DNA of 35,328 nt from Saprospiraceae bacterium (GTDB taxonomy: Bacteria; Bacteroidota; Bacteroidia; Chitinophagales; Saprospiraceae): contig JAHDBJ010000005.1 of NCBI GenBank assembly GCA_020630435.1, positions 1 to 35,328 of the forward strand, read 5' to 3'. Positions 1 to 8,163 of this stretch are shown here, one piece after another (positions within the stretch are counted from its first letter, which is position 1; every line of letters starts with the position of its first letter). The position numbers and the translations under genes are program-made. A model generated the notes under the pieces. It was not told the DNA's origin, made no database searches, and saw only the letters and a list, made by a program, of their open reading frames with translations.

Positions 1-139
1 ACATATTTTTATTTTTTATAAATATAAAAATAATTTTTTTTATAAAAATATATATATTTATTCATTCAATACATAAACAATAAACATATAATACTATTAT
101 TTATTTAAAATTTTAAAAACATTAACTAAATTTTAAACT

Positions 140-1366
140 ATGAGAACAATTCTTTTCTCTTCACAAATCAAAATTTGTGCATTAATGCTATTGGTTTCTT
201 TACAACTTCTAGCAGGTCAACGGCCAGACATTTATTCCTTTTCTTCAACAGAAAGAACTGAGTTAAGAAATTTAATTCTAGACTATGTAACAGCCAACAA
301 CAATGCCGTTATCACTCAACATTCTACCAATCCAAGCGTTTTCCACAACTATGATGAGGTATTTTTAACTTGGCATCGAAGTTATCTTGCTGGTTTAGAA
401 AACTTTCTAATGAATAATGGTGGGAGTGAGTTCGTTCCACTACCAGCTTGGGATCCGAATGATTGCATTCCGAATGAATTTTTCAACAATGCTGTTGCGT
501 CAGGTTTCCCTGCATTATCCAATAGATGTCCTTCTGGGTATGACTTTTCTAGATTTAGTAATATGACAACTATGTGCAACAGTTATTCTGGAAATTCTCC
601 CGCTACCTTCTGTCAAAGAACACGTACAAGATCAATTGATAAATTTGCTGCTGATCTTGAATGTGAACACGATCAAGTCCATGTATCTATTGGGGGTTCT
701 ATGTCAAGTGTAAACTCGGCTCCAGCTTCCGCTATTTTCTGGTTATGGCACGCTTGGGTAGACGATGTATACTATGACTATGAATGCTGTGTTTCCTGTT
801 GTTATTCTTCACTTTCATTATCTAATTGCGCTGATCCTTTCCTAGGAGTATACTGGATTACAATGCATGGTGCTGGAGCACCATGGTCAAACCAGCAATG
901 GTCTGTGGTTGGTGGGACTGTTCAATATAACTACGGATCAAATGTTGGGATAAGAGCAACCTCCAATTATGTAACCGTTTACGCAAATGCAAGGGATAAA
1001 TGTGGAAATACAAGAGCTCGCTCAAGAAGTTATTATATTCCTCATTGTGGCTATGGTGGTTTTGGAGGGTTTAGGGTTACTGATAATGAAAAGAAAAATT
1101 CTAATCCAGAATTTTCACTTAAAAATTACCCTAATCCATTTAGTGATGAAACAGTATTAGAATATAACTTAGCTGAAAAGACTAATGTTTCTATCTCTAT
1201 TTTTAATGTTACTGGTAAATCTGTATGGGAATTTGAACAATCAGAAATGTCAGAAGGAACACATCAAACCATTTTCAAAGCTGATAATTTACCAAATGGC
1301 ATTTACTACTGTAAAATTGTTGCTGGAGACAATACAAAAACAACTAAGTTGGTATTACAAAGGTAA
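140..1366 (+). CDS. Secreted tyrosinase-family copper protein with T9SS C-terminal sorting domain
   Basis: Signal peptide at residues 1-26. The tyrosinase di-copper core follows. CuA candidates are H61, H69 and H79 (in FLTWHR), with the PAWD element at 102-105 standing for the usual PYWD. CuB candidates are H177 and H181 (HDQVH) and H204 in FWLWHAWVDD, where the first His of the usual HH pair is Trp. All six expected ligands are therefore present. Tyrosinases oxidise phenols to o-quinones using O2. Residues about 255-300 look like a beta-sandwich. The last ~85 residues, from NYPNPFSDETVLEY to the basic end, form a T9SS type A sorting domain, so the protein should cross the outer membrane and be released or anchored at the surface. 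Cysteines are unusually dense (for example at 216-220), suggesting disulfides outside the cell. It stands alone, with an AT-rich leader upstream and a hairpin downstream. Substrate unknown. Confidence 0.88.
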   Translation: MRTILFSSQIKICALMLLVSLQLLAGQRPDIYSFSSTERTELRNLILDYVTANNNAVITQHSTNPSVFHNYDEVFLTWHRSYLAGLENFLMNNGGSEFVPLPAWDPNDCIPNEFFNNAVASGFPALSNRCPSGYDFSRFSNMTTMCNSYSGNSPATFCQRTRTRSIDKFAADLECEHDQVHVSIGGSMSSVNSAPASAIFWLWHAWVDDVYYDYECCVSCCYSSLSLSNCADPFLGVYWITMHGAGAPWSNQQWSVVGGTVQYNYGSNVGIRATSNYVTVYANARDKCGNTRARSRSYYIPHCGYGGFGGFRVTDNEKKNSNPEFSLKNYPNPFSDETVLEYNLAEKTNVSISIFNVTGKSVWEFEQSEMSEGTHQTIFKADNLPNGIYYCKIVAGDNTKTTKLVLQR

Positions 1367-1468
1367 ATATAACCAAAAGTATATGTTTCTGTCTCCAAAC
1401 AGGAGCTAATCATAAGAGTACTTACTCTCAAACTTAAAATCCGTTTGGAACATAAATAAATATTAATC

Positions 1469-1509
1469 GAAGACGCTTGATTCAAGCGTATATTAAATCA
1501 AGCGTCTTC
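1469..1509. terminator. 14-bp hairpin between convergent genes, likely bidirectional terminator
   Basis: Perfect inverted repeat, arms 1469-1482 and 1496-1509. It lies between the tyrosinase (plus) and yicC (minus). The loop holds a second copy of the right-arm core, so 1474-1488 (CGCTTGATTCAAGCG) can fold as an alternative hairpin. There is no long T run on either side, so termination strength is uncertain. Confidence 0.6.
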
Positions 1510-1564
1510 TAGATTAAATCATCTAATTTTGAAAATAGATAATTCCTGTATAACTAATATTTTA

Positions 1565-2440
1565 TTACATCACATTTGCACATTGTTCCTTAATTTTTTC
1601 CAATTCATCTTTCATTTTTACGACCAGTTTCTGAATATCATGATTATTAGCTTTTGAACCAATCGTATTGATTTCACGCCCCATCTCTTGACTTATAAAA
1701 TTAAGTTTTCGCCCTTTTTGTTTGATTTCACTATCCAGTTGTTCTACAAAATATTTACAATGCTGTTCAAGCCTTACTTTCTCTTCGTTAATATCCATTT
1801 TTTCGAGATAATAAATAAGCTCTTGCTCAAAACGATTTTCATCAACTTTTTCATTCTTAATCAAATCCTCTAAACTCTGCCTTAAGCGCTCTTTCACCTT
1901 TATCATACGCTCCTGTTCATATTTAGGAATTTGACCAAGAAATGCCTGAATATTCTTTACTCGTAGTCGAAAATCTTCTTCTATAGAAGCCCCTTCAACT
2001 CTACGAAATTCATTGACATTGGCTAAGGCATCTTCTAAGGTTTTTTGTATCGTTTGCCACTCTTCATCCGAAATATCACTTATCCCCTGCCCTACGACAT
2101 TAGGCAACCGCAATATACCAGAAATCATATCTCCTTGGGGTATCTCCAACTCCACACTTAGTTTATGTAATTGAGCATAATACGAACGAAAAACTCGCTC
2201 ATTGATACTTTCATCTTCTGTAGCTACTTCTGATTGGACTTCAATTAAACCTTCAACTTTACCTCTTTGCAAATAGGTACTAATAATTTTGCGGATATTC
2301 ATCTCCTTTCCTTTGTATACACTCGGAAGCTTCAATTTTATATCGGCAATCTTACTATTTAATGCTTTTAGTTCAATAGTAATGGTCTTCTGCTCATAAC
2401 GCCTAGAAGCTCTACCAAAACCCGTCATTGATAATATCAT
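1565..2440 (-). CDS. yicC: YicC/YloC family endoribonuclease
   Basis: A full-length 291-residue protein of the YicC/YloC family, whose members are reported to act as endoribonucleases. The diagnostic N-terminus MILSMTGFGRA and the C-terminal GREINTIGSKANN segment are both present, with a charged helical middle. In many bacteria yicC is followed by gmk (guanylate kinase); here a tyrosinase lies convergently downstream, so that linkage is absent. A TATCTTTG box on the minus strand about 50 bases upstream is a good promoter candidate. Start codon and length match the family. Confidence 0.93.
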   Translation of the reverse strand: MILSMTGFGRASRRYEQKTITIELKALNSKIADIKLKLPSVYKGKEMNIRKIISTYLQRGKVEGLIEVQSEVATEDESINERVFRSYYAQLHKLSVELEIPQGDMISGILRLPNVVGQGISDISDEEWQTIQKTLEDALANVNEFRRVEGASIEEDFRLRVKNIQAFLGQIPKYEQERMIKVKERLRQSLEDLIKNEKVDENRFEQELIYYLEKMDINEEKVRLEQHCKYFVEQLDSEIKQKGRKLNFISQEMGREINTIGSKANNHDIQKLVVKMKDELEKIKEQCANVM

Positions 2441-2489
2441 ATTTAAAAAAGTAGCTAGTGATATTAAAGAATATATGAAATCTTTGTGT

Positions 2490-2497
2490 CAAAGATA
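2490..2497 (-). promoter_or_regulatory. Bacteroidota -7 box (TATCTTTG) upstream of yicC
   Basis: On the minus strand this reads TATCTTTG, an exact match to the TAnnTTTG -7 consensus. It would start transcription about 40 bases before the yicC start codon. No convincing -33 TTTG was found. Confidence 0.5.
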
Positions 2498-2576
2498 ATT
2501 TTCTTTTTGACGAATGTGGATAAGAGCAGAATAAGTTTTCTTAAATAGCTTGAAATTTGGATAAAAAAAGTTGATT

Positions 2577-2666
2577 TCAGGATAATTGGTAATGCCCCAC
2601 AGTCTTTTCTGCAACTTCTAGTGCTGTAAGATTTGTATTTTCTATTATATGAAAAGTCGAATACAT
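2577..2666 (-). pseudogene. Possible remnant of a kinase-like C-terminus
   Basis: This 29-codon minus-strand stretch reads like a protein tail, with TFHIIENTNLTALEVAEK followed by TVGHYQLS and a stop. By impression it resembles the end of small P-loop kinases, but no P-loop or other domain is left upstream. It starts directly after the T run of the terminator of the upstream gene, so it is probably a decayed fragment rather than an expressed gene. The overlapping 72-codon frame in this gap looks less protein-like. Confidence 0.2.
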
Positions 2667-2673
2667 AAAAAAA

Positions 2674-2697
2674 CAGTGACAATTATCATTGCCACTG
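2674..2697 (-). terminator. Rho-independent terminator of the beta-propeller lipoprotein gene
   Basis: Read on the minus strand, a 10-bp stem with one mismatch (arms 2688-2697 and 2674-2683) and a four-base loop is followed at once by six T residues. It lies about 30 bases after the stop codon of the gene starting at 3742. Confidence 0.8.
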
Positions 2698-2725
2698 TGC
2701 AAATATACATTTTAAAAATGCTCTC

Positions 2726-3742
2726 TTATTTTTCTCTTTTGTAATATGCTAGACCAAAAGGATTTGTAGCGGTTGTAATTGTAGCATCAAATGTCAAATT
2801 TCCAGCATTAATTGAATAAGACGTAACAGCGTTAGCTGTAGCACCTGAATGTGTTACAAACATTTTGTCGCCCGATTCATTTACCACAAGATTATGTGGT
2901 TTGGGTAATGTTGTATTTAATGCCGTTCCATTTTGATTAATGGTGGATGCATCAATCGAATACAATTGACCATCTTCAATATTTGCTACAAAAACAGTGC
3001 TTTGGTTAGGTGCTCCAAATATACCATGTGCTCCTGTATAGGCTGTATTAGAGGATTCACTTAAGTCATTACCATTTAGAACATATAATTCTCCTGATTG
3101 GCAAGGTACAAACAACTTATTACTACTAGACAAATGAAACAAGTGCGGATCTTTTCCTACACTAGTTTCTTGTTCTTTCTGAAATGTTGATGTTGAATAC
3201 ATAAAAACTTGATCTGGCACCGTTTCATCTGCATTAATAATTGATATATATGCCTTTGTACCATCCGCAGTCACAAATACATCATGTGGTTTTGCTCCTA
3301 TTTCAATGGTTTGAATAACTGTATTTGCATTTAAGTCTATAATTGATGCTGTATTATCTATATCGTTATTAACCCAAAGTTGATTTCCTTGACCATCAGC
3401 CCACATATGAAATACCCCACTCCCTACATCTATAGACCCCTCCACAGATTCTAGTTCTGGATTAACAATATGTACCTTATTTGAAGCTCTATCTCCTACA
3501 TATAACCTATCTTTACTCGGTACATATACAACATACATAGGTTCTGAATTAGCAATAGTTAATGTCTTCAATAATTCATTATTCTCTGCATTAATGAAAC
3601 TGATGCTTCCTGCACCTCGATTAGCAATAACCACTCGCTCCTCATATGTGACAGCTGTATCATCAGAGTCACAGCTAATTGAAAAACAGCATACTATCAA
3701 TAATAGAAATTGAAGTTTTAAGATTATATTTATTTTACTCAT
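2726..3742 (-). CDS. YncE-like (YVTN-repeat) beta-propeller lipoprotein
   Basis: I chose the Met at 3742 rather than an in-frame Met 13 codons upstream, because it places a classic lipoprotein signal at the very N-terminus: MSKINI, a hydrophobic core, then SISC with lipid-bearing Cys24. The mature part is repeated beta-blades of about 40 residues with phrases such as VVIANRGAGSISFINAENN, LYVGDRASNKVHIVNP and KPHDVFVTADGTKAYIS, typical of YVTN/YncE seven-bladed propellers. Such proteins are envelope-located binding modules; no catalytic residue can be named and the ligand is unknown. Length (338 residues) fits one complete propeller. It has its own terminator and appears to be a single-gene unit. 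Confidence 0.82.
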   Translation of the reverse strand: MSKINIILKLQFLLLIVCCFSISCDSDDTAVTYEERVVIANRGAGSISFINAENNELLKTLTIANSEPMYVVYVPSKDRLYVGDRASNKVHIVNPELESVEGSIDVGSGVFHMWADGQGNQLWVNNDIDNTASIIDLNANTVIQTIEIGAKPHDVFVTADGTKAYISIINADETVPDQVFMYSTSTFQKEQETSVGKDPHLFHLSSSNKLFVPCQSGELYVLNGNDLSESSNTAYTGAHGIFGAPNQSTVFVANIEDGQLYSIDASTINQNGTALNTTLPKPHNLVVNESGDKMFVTHSGATANAVTSYSINAGNLTFDATITTATNPFGLAYYKREK

Positions 3743-4131
3743 TTTTATTATTTCATAATTTTTATAAATAATTGTTTTCAATAATTTCTATCTGCAGATT
3801 TTGAATTATACGTTTTCTATGTACTATAACAATTTTTTAAATGGGTTGCCTTAAGATTTTTTTTTAGCTCTAATTTTCACAAAATATTCATTATTAAACC
3901 GCTTCACTCTATAGAGTTCTTCTTTTAGTTTGTTCTTAATCTATAAAAACACCTTAAAAAATATGAGTTTTAAGATACTGATATACACAAAACAATCTTC
4001 TTTATCGTTTTAATAATATCCTCCAATTTTCCTTTTTTTACTAAAAAAGAATTCAAAAATCAAGACTTTATGTACTTTTGCGCTCAGTTGTTTTTTTGAA
4101 AAAACACAAAACAACTTCTTATGCTAATGAT
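3743..4131. other. 389-base intergenic region between divergent genes
   Basis: AT-rich spacer between the propeller lipoprotein (minus) and the porin (plus). It holds a plus-strand -7 box at 4073-4080 and a 12-base palindrome at 3906-3917 (ACTCTATAGAGT). I see no RNA gene or credible short coding sequence. The open frame starting at TTG 4078 is an upstream extension of the porin and is not needed. Confidence 0.6.
4073..4080 (+). promoter_or_regulatory. Bacteroidota -7 box (TACTTTTG) for the porin-acetyltransferase-metF genes
   Basis: Exact match to TAnnTTTG, followed by CGC, a context common in this phylum. Transcription would begin near 4087, downstream of the TTG at 4078. That rules out the TTG as start codon and supports ATG 4132. 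The -33 element is not obvious. Confidence 0.6.
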
Positions 4132-6081
4132 ATGGTTCGAATATTCATTTCAATAATCTTCCTATTATTTTTATCTAGCTCCATTACTGCTCAAGAAACA
4201 GTAGAAAAGGATACGTTTGCCTTAAATAAAACAGCAAGAGGTCTAACAAAGAAAGAGGTTACACCGCCACTCAAACTGGTTTATTTTTATGCAGATAACC
4301 CTGATAAAACATATGCTGACAGAGATACTAATTTATATGTATTTTTTCACGAATATAATCCCGCAAGACAACGCACGATAGATCATGCCACCCTAGGCAA
4401 TATGGGTACTCCCTATCGTCCTTTAACCTATCAATCTCCAAATATTCAGGGTTTTAATATTGGATTGCATCAATTCGATTTATATAAACATGATTTTAGA
4501 AAAGTAAAATTTTATCAGGTTAATAAAACCTATACTGACCTTTTTTATTCCCAAGGCGCTTTACAAGACGAATTTATTTTCAAAGCTAAATTCACCCGTA
4601 ATGTAGCAAAACGAACAAATCTAAGTTTAGATTATTTACGTTTAGCACATGAAGGTCAATATTTCAATCAAAAATCTAGGCATACTGCCTTAAATTTGAA
4701 TGGCTGGTATAAAAGTAAGTTGGATCGTCATAAAATACTTTTTAGTTATACTCTAAATGACATTCAACAAGAAGAAAATGGTGGTGTTACTGTCTTCAAC
4801 TTATTTAGCAATAGTCTCTTTGATAACCGCCAAAATATTCCTGTTGCTTTAGAACAGGCATTTACGACTCAAAAAGAACACGCTATTTCTCTCACTCAAT
4901 ATCTAAGCCTTAGAAAAACTGCGCCTGACTCTATAAAAGTGCCTAGGCGACAGTTCACAGCGAGCCATCAGCTTGTCTATCGATATAATGAAAATCTATT
5001 TACGGATACTGAACTTGCTCAGGATTCCTCTTTTTATGGTGATTTCCAAGTAGATTCTAGAGGATTAAGGCATTTTATAAAGGGCTATTCTATTGAGAAT
5101 CATTTTACTTTATCTACATTCAAACCAGAAAAACAACAGTTGGTCAAAAAGCAGAAAGACTTATTAACAGTAGGTTTAAGTCATTTTTATCATAATTATG
5201 ACCAAGAACCTAGAGATACTATCGTTAATAACCTCTTCCTTACGGGCAAGTGGGTTTATAATTTCAAAGAAACCATCCAGCTAAACACCATAGCAAGGCT
5301 TGGTTTATGGGACAATGCAGGAGATTATCGACTTTATGGTACTTTAGACTGGAAAACTAAAAAACTAGGACAACTCAAACTAATTTTCCTCAACCAATTA
5401 TATACTCCATCTTTAACCAAAAACCGTGTTTTCATTACACAGCAAGCTATCTGGGACAATAATTTTGATAAAATATTGGAAACAACTATTGGCGCTGAAT
5501 ATAAACTATCTTCATTTGATATGGTTCTATCCTTTAAAAGTCATTTAATCAATAATTATATTTATTTTAATACAGAAGGTTATCCTCAACAGGAAGCTGC
5601 TGGCTTGGGGGTTTTGCATTTTTCACTTTATAAAGGATTCAATTTCCTTAAACGTTTCCATCTACAAAACTGGCTCACTTTCCAACAGGCGACAAATTCG
5701 GACATTATTCGCTTGCCCAATGTTTTTTCTAAGCATAGCCTTTTTTATGAAGGGCATATTGCTAAAAAAATTGTATTAGCAAGGCTAGGAATTGATTTTC
5801 GTTTTAACACTCCTTATAAAGCTGATGCTTATCAACCTTTATTCGGAGAATTTTATATACAAAATGATAAACAAATTCCTTTTTATCCTCTAGCTGATGT
5901 ATTTTTGGACTTCAAAGTAAAAAAGTTTAGAGGGTTTGTCAAACTTGAAAATGTTTTAGATTGGATTTTTGATCAACAAACCTATGAACCCTACTATACA
6001 ACGCCCTACCACCCTAATGTCGATGGAGTACTCCGTTTTGATACATTCAGAATGGGAATAGCGTGGCAATTCGAAGATTAA
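4132..6081 (+). CDS. Putative porin, outer-membrane beta-barrel
   Basis: From ATG 4132 the protein begins MVRIFISIIFLLF...SSITAQ, a clean signal peptide. The longer frame starts with TTG inside a promoter box and would bury that signal. The mature ~630 residues are alternating amphipathic beta-strands rich in aromatic residues and ending in MGIAWQFED, as in outer-membrane barrels. Segments such as YRPLTYQSPNIQGFNIGLHQ match the family annotated 'putative porin' in Bacteroidota. It probably forms a pore or channel in the outer membrane; no substrate can be assigned. The next gene starts 53 bases downstream on the same strand, so the three genes up to metF may be cotranscribed, though their functions look unrelated. 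Confidence 0.75.
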   Translation: MVRIFISIIFLLFLSSSITAQETVEKDTFALNKTARGLTKKEVTPPLKLVYFYADNPDKTYADRDTNLYVFFHEYNPARQRTIDHATLGNMGTPYRPLTYQSPNIQGFNIGLHQFDLYKHDFRKVKFYQVNKTYTDLFYSQGALQDEFIFKAKFTRNVAKRTNLSLDYLRLAHEGQYFNQKSRHTALNLNGWYKSKLDRHKILFSYTLNDIQQEENGGVTVFNLFSNSLFDNRQNIPVALEQAFTTQKEHAISLTQYLSLRKTAPDSIKVPRRQFTASHQLVYRYNENLFTDTELAQDSSFYGDFQVDSRGLRHFIKGYSIENHFTLSTFKPEKQQLVKKQKDLLTVGLSHFYHNYDQEPRDTIVNNLFLTGKWVYNFKETIQLNTIARLGLWDNAGDYRLYGTLDWKTKKLGQLKLIFLNQLYTPSLTKNRVFITQQAIWDNNFDKILETTIGAEYKLSSFDMVLSFKSHLINNYIYFNTEGYPQQEAAGLGVLHFSLYKGFNFLKRFHLQNWLTFQQATNSDIIRLPNVFSKHSLFYEGHIAKKIVLARLGIDFRFNTPYKADAYQPLFGEFYIQNDKQIPFYPLADVFLDFKVKKFRGFVKLENVLDWIFDQQTYEPYYTTPYHPNVDGVLRFDTFRMGIAWQFED

Positions 6082-6134
6082 TCATATCAAATAAATGGTA
6101 GTCCATTTTCCATTATTTTTTAAAAGAACATTAA

Positions 6135-6578
6135 ATGAATATACAAATTAGACCTGCAACTATTGAGGATATTGATGAGGTTCATGCAATGGTCAGAGAG
6201 TTAGCTATTTTTGAAAAGGCAGAATCTTCTGTAAAAACAAGCCCAGAAATTTATAAGAAAGATTTTAAAGATGGCATTTTTGAAGTAAAAGTTGCTGTAC
6301 TAAACCAAGAAATTGTTGGAATGGTACTTTATTTTATGGCCTACTCTACTTGGCGGGGGAAGATGATGTATTTAGATGATTTTGTAGTAAAAAATAAATA
6401 TCGTAACCGTGGTATTGGTCAACTATTATTCGATGCCTTTATCCAAGAAAGTAAAGCACAAGGGGCAACAATGGTAAAGTGGCAAGTATTGGATTGGAAC
6501 GAACACGCCATCCGTTTTTATGAAAAAAATAAAGCAGAGATTGAAAAAAATTGGTGGAATGTCAAAATAATTTTCTAA
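6135..6578 (+). CDS. GNAT family N-acetyltransferase
   Basis: A 147-residue single-domain acetyltransferase that moves an acetyl group from acetyl-CoA to an amine. The N-terminus IQIRPATIEDIDEV is the usual first strand and helix. Motif A is seen as YLDDFVVKNKYRNRGIGQLL, with the R-x-x-G-x-G/A acetyl-CoA pyrophosphate loop at RNRGIG. Motif B follows as WQVLDWNEHAIRFYEK. The overall pattern resembles the diamine/spermidine acetyltransferase (SAT) group, but the acceptor is unproven. It sits 25 bases ahead of metF on the same strand and is likely cotranscribed. Confidence 0.87.
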   Translation: MNIQIRPATIEDIDEVHAMVRELAIFEKAESSVKTSPEIYKKDFKDGIFEVKVAVLNQEIVGMVLYFMAYSTWRGKMMYLDDFVVKNKYRNRGIGQLLFDAFIQESKAQGATMVKWQVLDWNEHAIRFYEKNKAEIEKNWWNVKIIF

Positions 6579-6603
6579 GCAAAACAATGAAACACTATAT
6601 ATA

Positions 6604-7560
6604 ATGAAAGTTACCGAATATTTTGAACAAGCAAAAGGAGAAACCCTAGTTTCTTTCGAGGTTTTACCGCCTCTGAAAGGTGGTAGTATGCAAGCTATCT
6701 TTAACACACTAGATCCTTTAATGGAATTCAAACCACCTTTTATAGATGTAACTTACCATCGAGAAGAGTTTATTTATAAAAAAAGAGAAAGTGGATATTA
6801 CGAGAAAACGGCTATCAGAAAGCGTCCTGGTACAGTGGGGATTTGTGCCTCCATTATGCACCGCTATGGTGTAGATGCCGTTCCTCACTTAATCTGTGGT
6901 GGATTTACAAAAGAAGAAACAGAGGACGTACTAATCGACCTCAACTTTTTAGATATTAGTAATGTCCTTGCACTTCGAGGAGATGCGATGAAGTTTGAAG
7001 GAAAATTTCTTCCTAGAAGTGGAGGACATGAATATGCTATCGATTTGGTCAAACAAATTGAAGCCATGAATACAGGGAAATATCTAGATGACAATATTGA
7101 AAATGGTGAAAAGACAGACTTCTGCATTGGCATAGCTGGGTATCCTGAAAAGCATTTTGAAGCACCGAATATGGAACAAGATATGTATTGGTTGAAGAAA
7201 AAAGTAGAAGCTGGTGCTTCTTATATTGTTACTCAAATGTTTTTTGATAATCAAAAATATTTTGACTTCGTCGATTTATGTCGTAAAAATGGTATAAATA
7301 TTCCTATTGTCCCTGGTTTAAAACCTGTGACAAAACTTTATCAGATGAATTCTATTCCTAGAATGTTTTATATCAATTTTCCTGATGCCTTGGTCAAAGA
7401 ATTTACAAAAGCCAAAGATGCCAAAGCTCGAAAGCAAGTCGGTATTGAATGGTGTATTGCTCAATCTAAAGCACTTAAAGCGAAAGGGGTTCCCTGTCTT
7501 CATTATTATACAATGGGCGATGTAAAAACCATTAAGTCTATCTTAGAGAAAGTGTATTAA
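6604..7560 (+). CDS. metF: Methylenetetrahydrofolate reductase
   Basis: FAD-dependent reduction of 5,10-methylene-THF to 5-methyl-THF, the methyl donor for methionine synthesis. The 318-residue length and TIM-barrel motifs match: SFEVLPPLKGG near the N-terminus with the Glu that acts in catalysis, VTYHRE, HLICGGFTKEE, ISNVLALRGD, and IVTQMFFDNQKYFDF followed by IPIVPGLKPVT. It ends six bases before the stop codon of the convergent gene, leaving no room for a separate terminator. No SAM riboswitch is visible upstream, and it is probably driven from the porin promoter. Confidence 0.95.
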   Translation: MKVTEYFEQAKGETLVSFEVLPPLKGGSMQAIFNTLDPLMEFKPPFIDVTYHREEFIYKKRESGYYEKTAIRKRPGTVGICASIMHRYGVDAVPHLICGGFTKEETEDVLIDLNFLDISNVLALRGDAMKFEGKFLPRSGGHEYAIDLVKQIEAMNTGKYLDDNIENGEKTDFCIGIAGYPEKHFEAPNMEQDMYWLKKKVEAGASYIVTQMFFDNQKYFDFVDLCRKNGINIPIVPGLKPVTKLYQMNSIPRMFYINFPDALVKEFTKAKDAKARKQVGIEWCIAQSKALKAKGVPCLHYYTMGDVKTIKSILEKVY

Positions 7561-7566
7561 ACTCAA

Positions 7567-8163
7567 CTAGAAGCGGTCAACTTTTTGTAGCAAGGTTCGC
7601 CATATATATTTTTTATTTGCTCCAAATTGTTTTTCCCGTTTTTGAATCGTATAATGGAAAATATATTTCTCTTGCACGACAGTAGCCGCTTTTTCATAAT
7701 TTATTACACAAACAAATGCCCCTTTAAAAGACGTATCATTTATAGCTGTTGTCGGTAATAATTGGTATAATTCTTCTATGTTGAGTTTGCTCTTTCCTCT
7801 TATTTTATTTATTTTTTTAAAAAATTGTTTTAAAGGAATTGCTTCATCTTTTTTTTCTAAAAAAAATGCGATACCTGCCGCTTCACGTTCAAAAAGTGCT
7901 AGCAGCATAGAGTGAATGTATTTTTTAAATTCAATATCTACTCCTTCCTCTAACAACAAGTTAACCAAGTCTATAAAATCAGTAACCTTTTCCGATGCTT
8001 TTTGCTCAAATGCTCGTTGACGCTCTATGGACAACTGCTCTACTTCAAAACTTGTTGCCGCATTCCGAGACTTCAAGACGGAAGGTACCCCTCCTGCGCT
8101 TTGACCAATAGTCATCGTATGATAGACAATATTCAATATCAATATCAATATAAACTTATTCAT
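7567..8163 (-). CDS. Secreted protein of unknown function, coupled to an upstream membrane protein
   Basis: I do not recognise this 198-residue protein. It has an N-terminal signal peptide (MNKFILILILNIVYHTMTIGQ) and then a largely helical region: residues 40-75 charged and possibly coiled, followed by LLLEEGVDIEFKKYIHSMLLALF. A C-terminal strand-rich part contains FKGAFVCVINYEK and YIFHYTIQKREKQFG. Its ATG overlaps the stop of the upstream gene by eight bases (ATGAATAA), a sign of translational coupling, so it probably works with that membrane protein in the periplasm. No catalytic motif was seen. Confidence 0.7.
   Translation of the reverse strand: MNKFILILILNIVYHTMTIGQSAGGVPSVLKSRNAATSFEVEQLSIERQRAFEQKASEKVTDFIDLVNLLLEEGVDIEFKKYIHSMLLALFEREAAGIAFFLEKKDEAIPLKQFFKKINKIRGKSKLNIEELYQLLPTTAINDTSFKGAFVCVINYEKAATVVQEKYIFHYTIQKREKQFGANKKYIWRTLLQKVDRF

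Noticed and set aside
2464-2682. 72-codon minus-strand frame upstream of yicC
   Set aside because: It reads through the promoter region of yicC and has no signal or motif. A different frame in the same place looks more protein-like but is only a short tail.
6426-6731. 101-codon minus-strand frame across the acetyltransferase-metF junction
   Set aside because: It is antisense to two well-supported genes, and its product is low in recognisable features.
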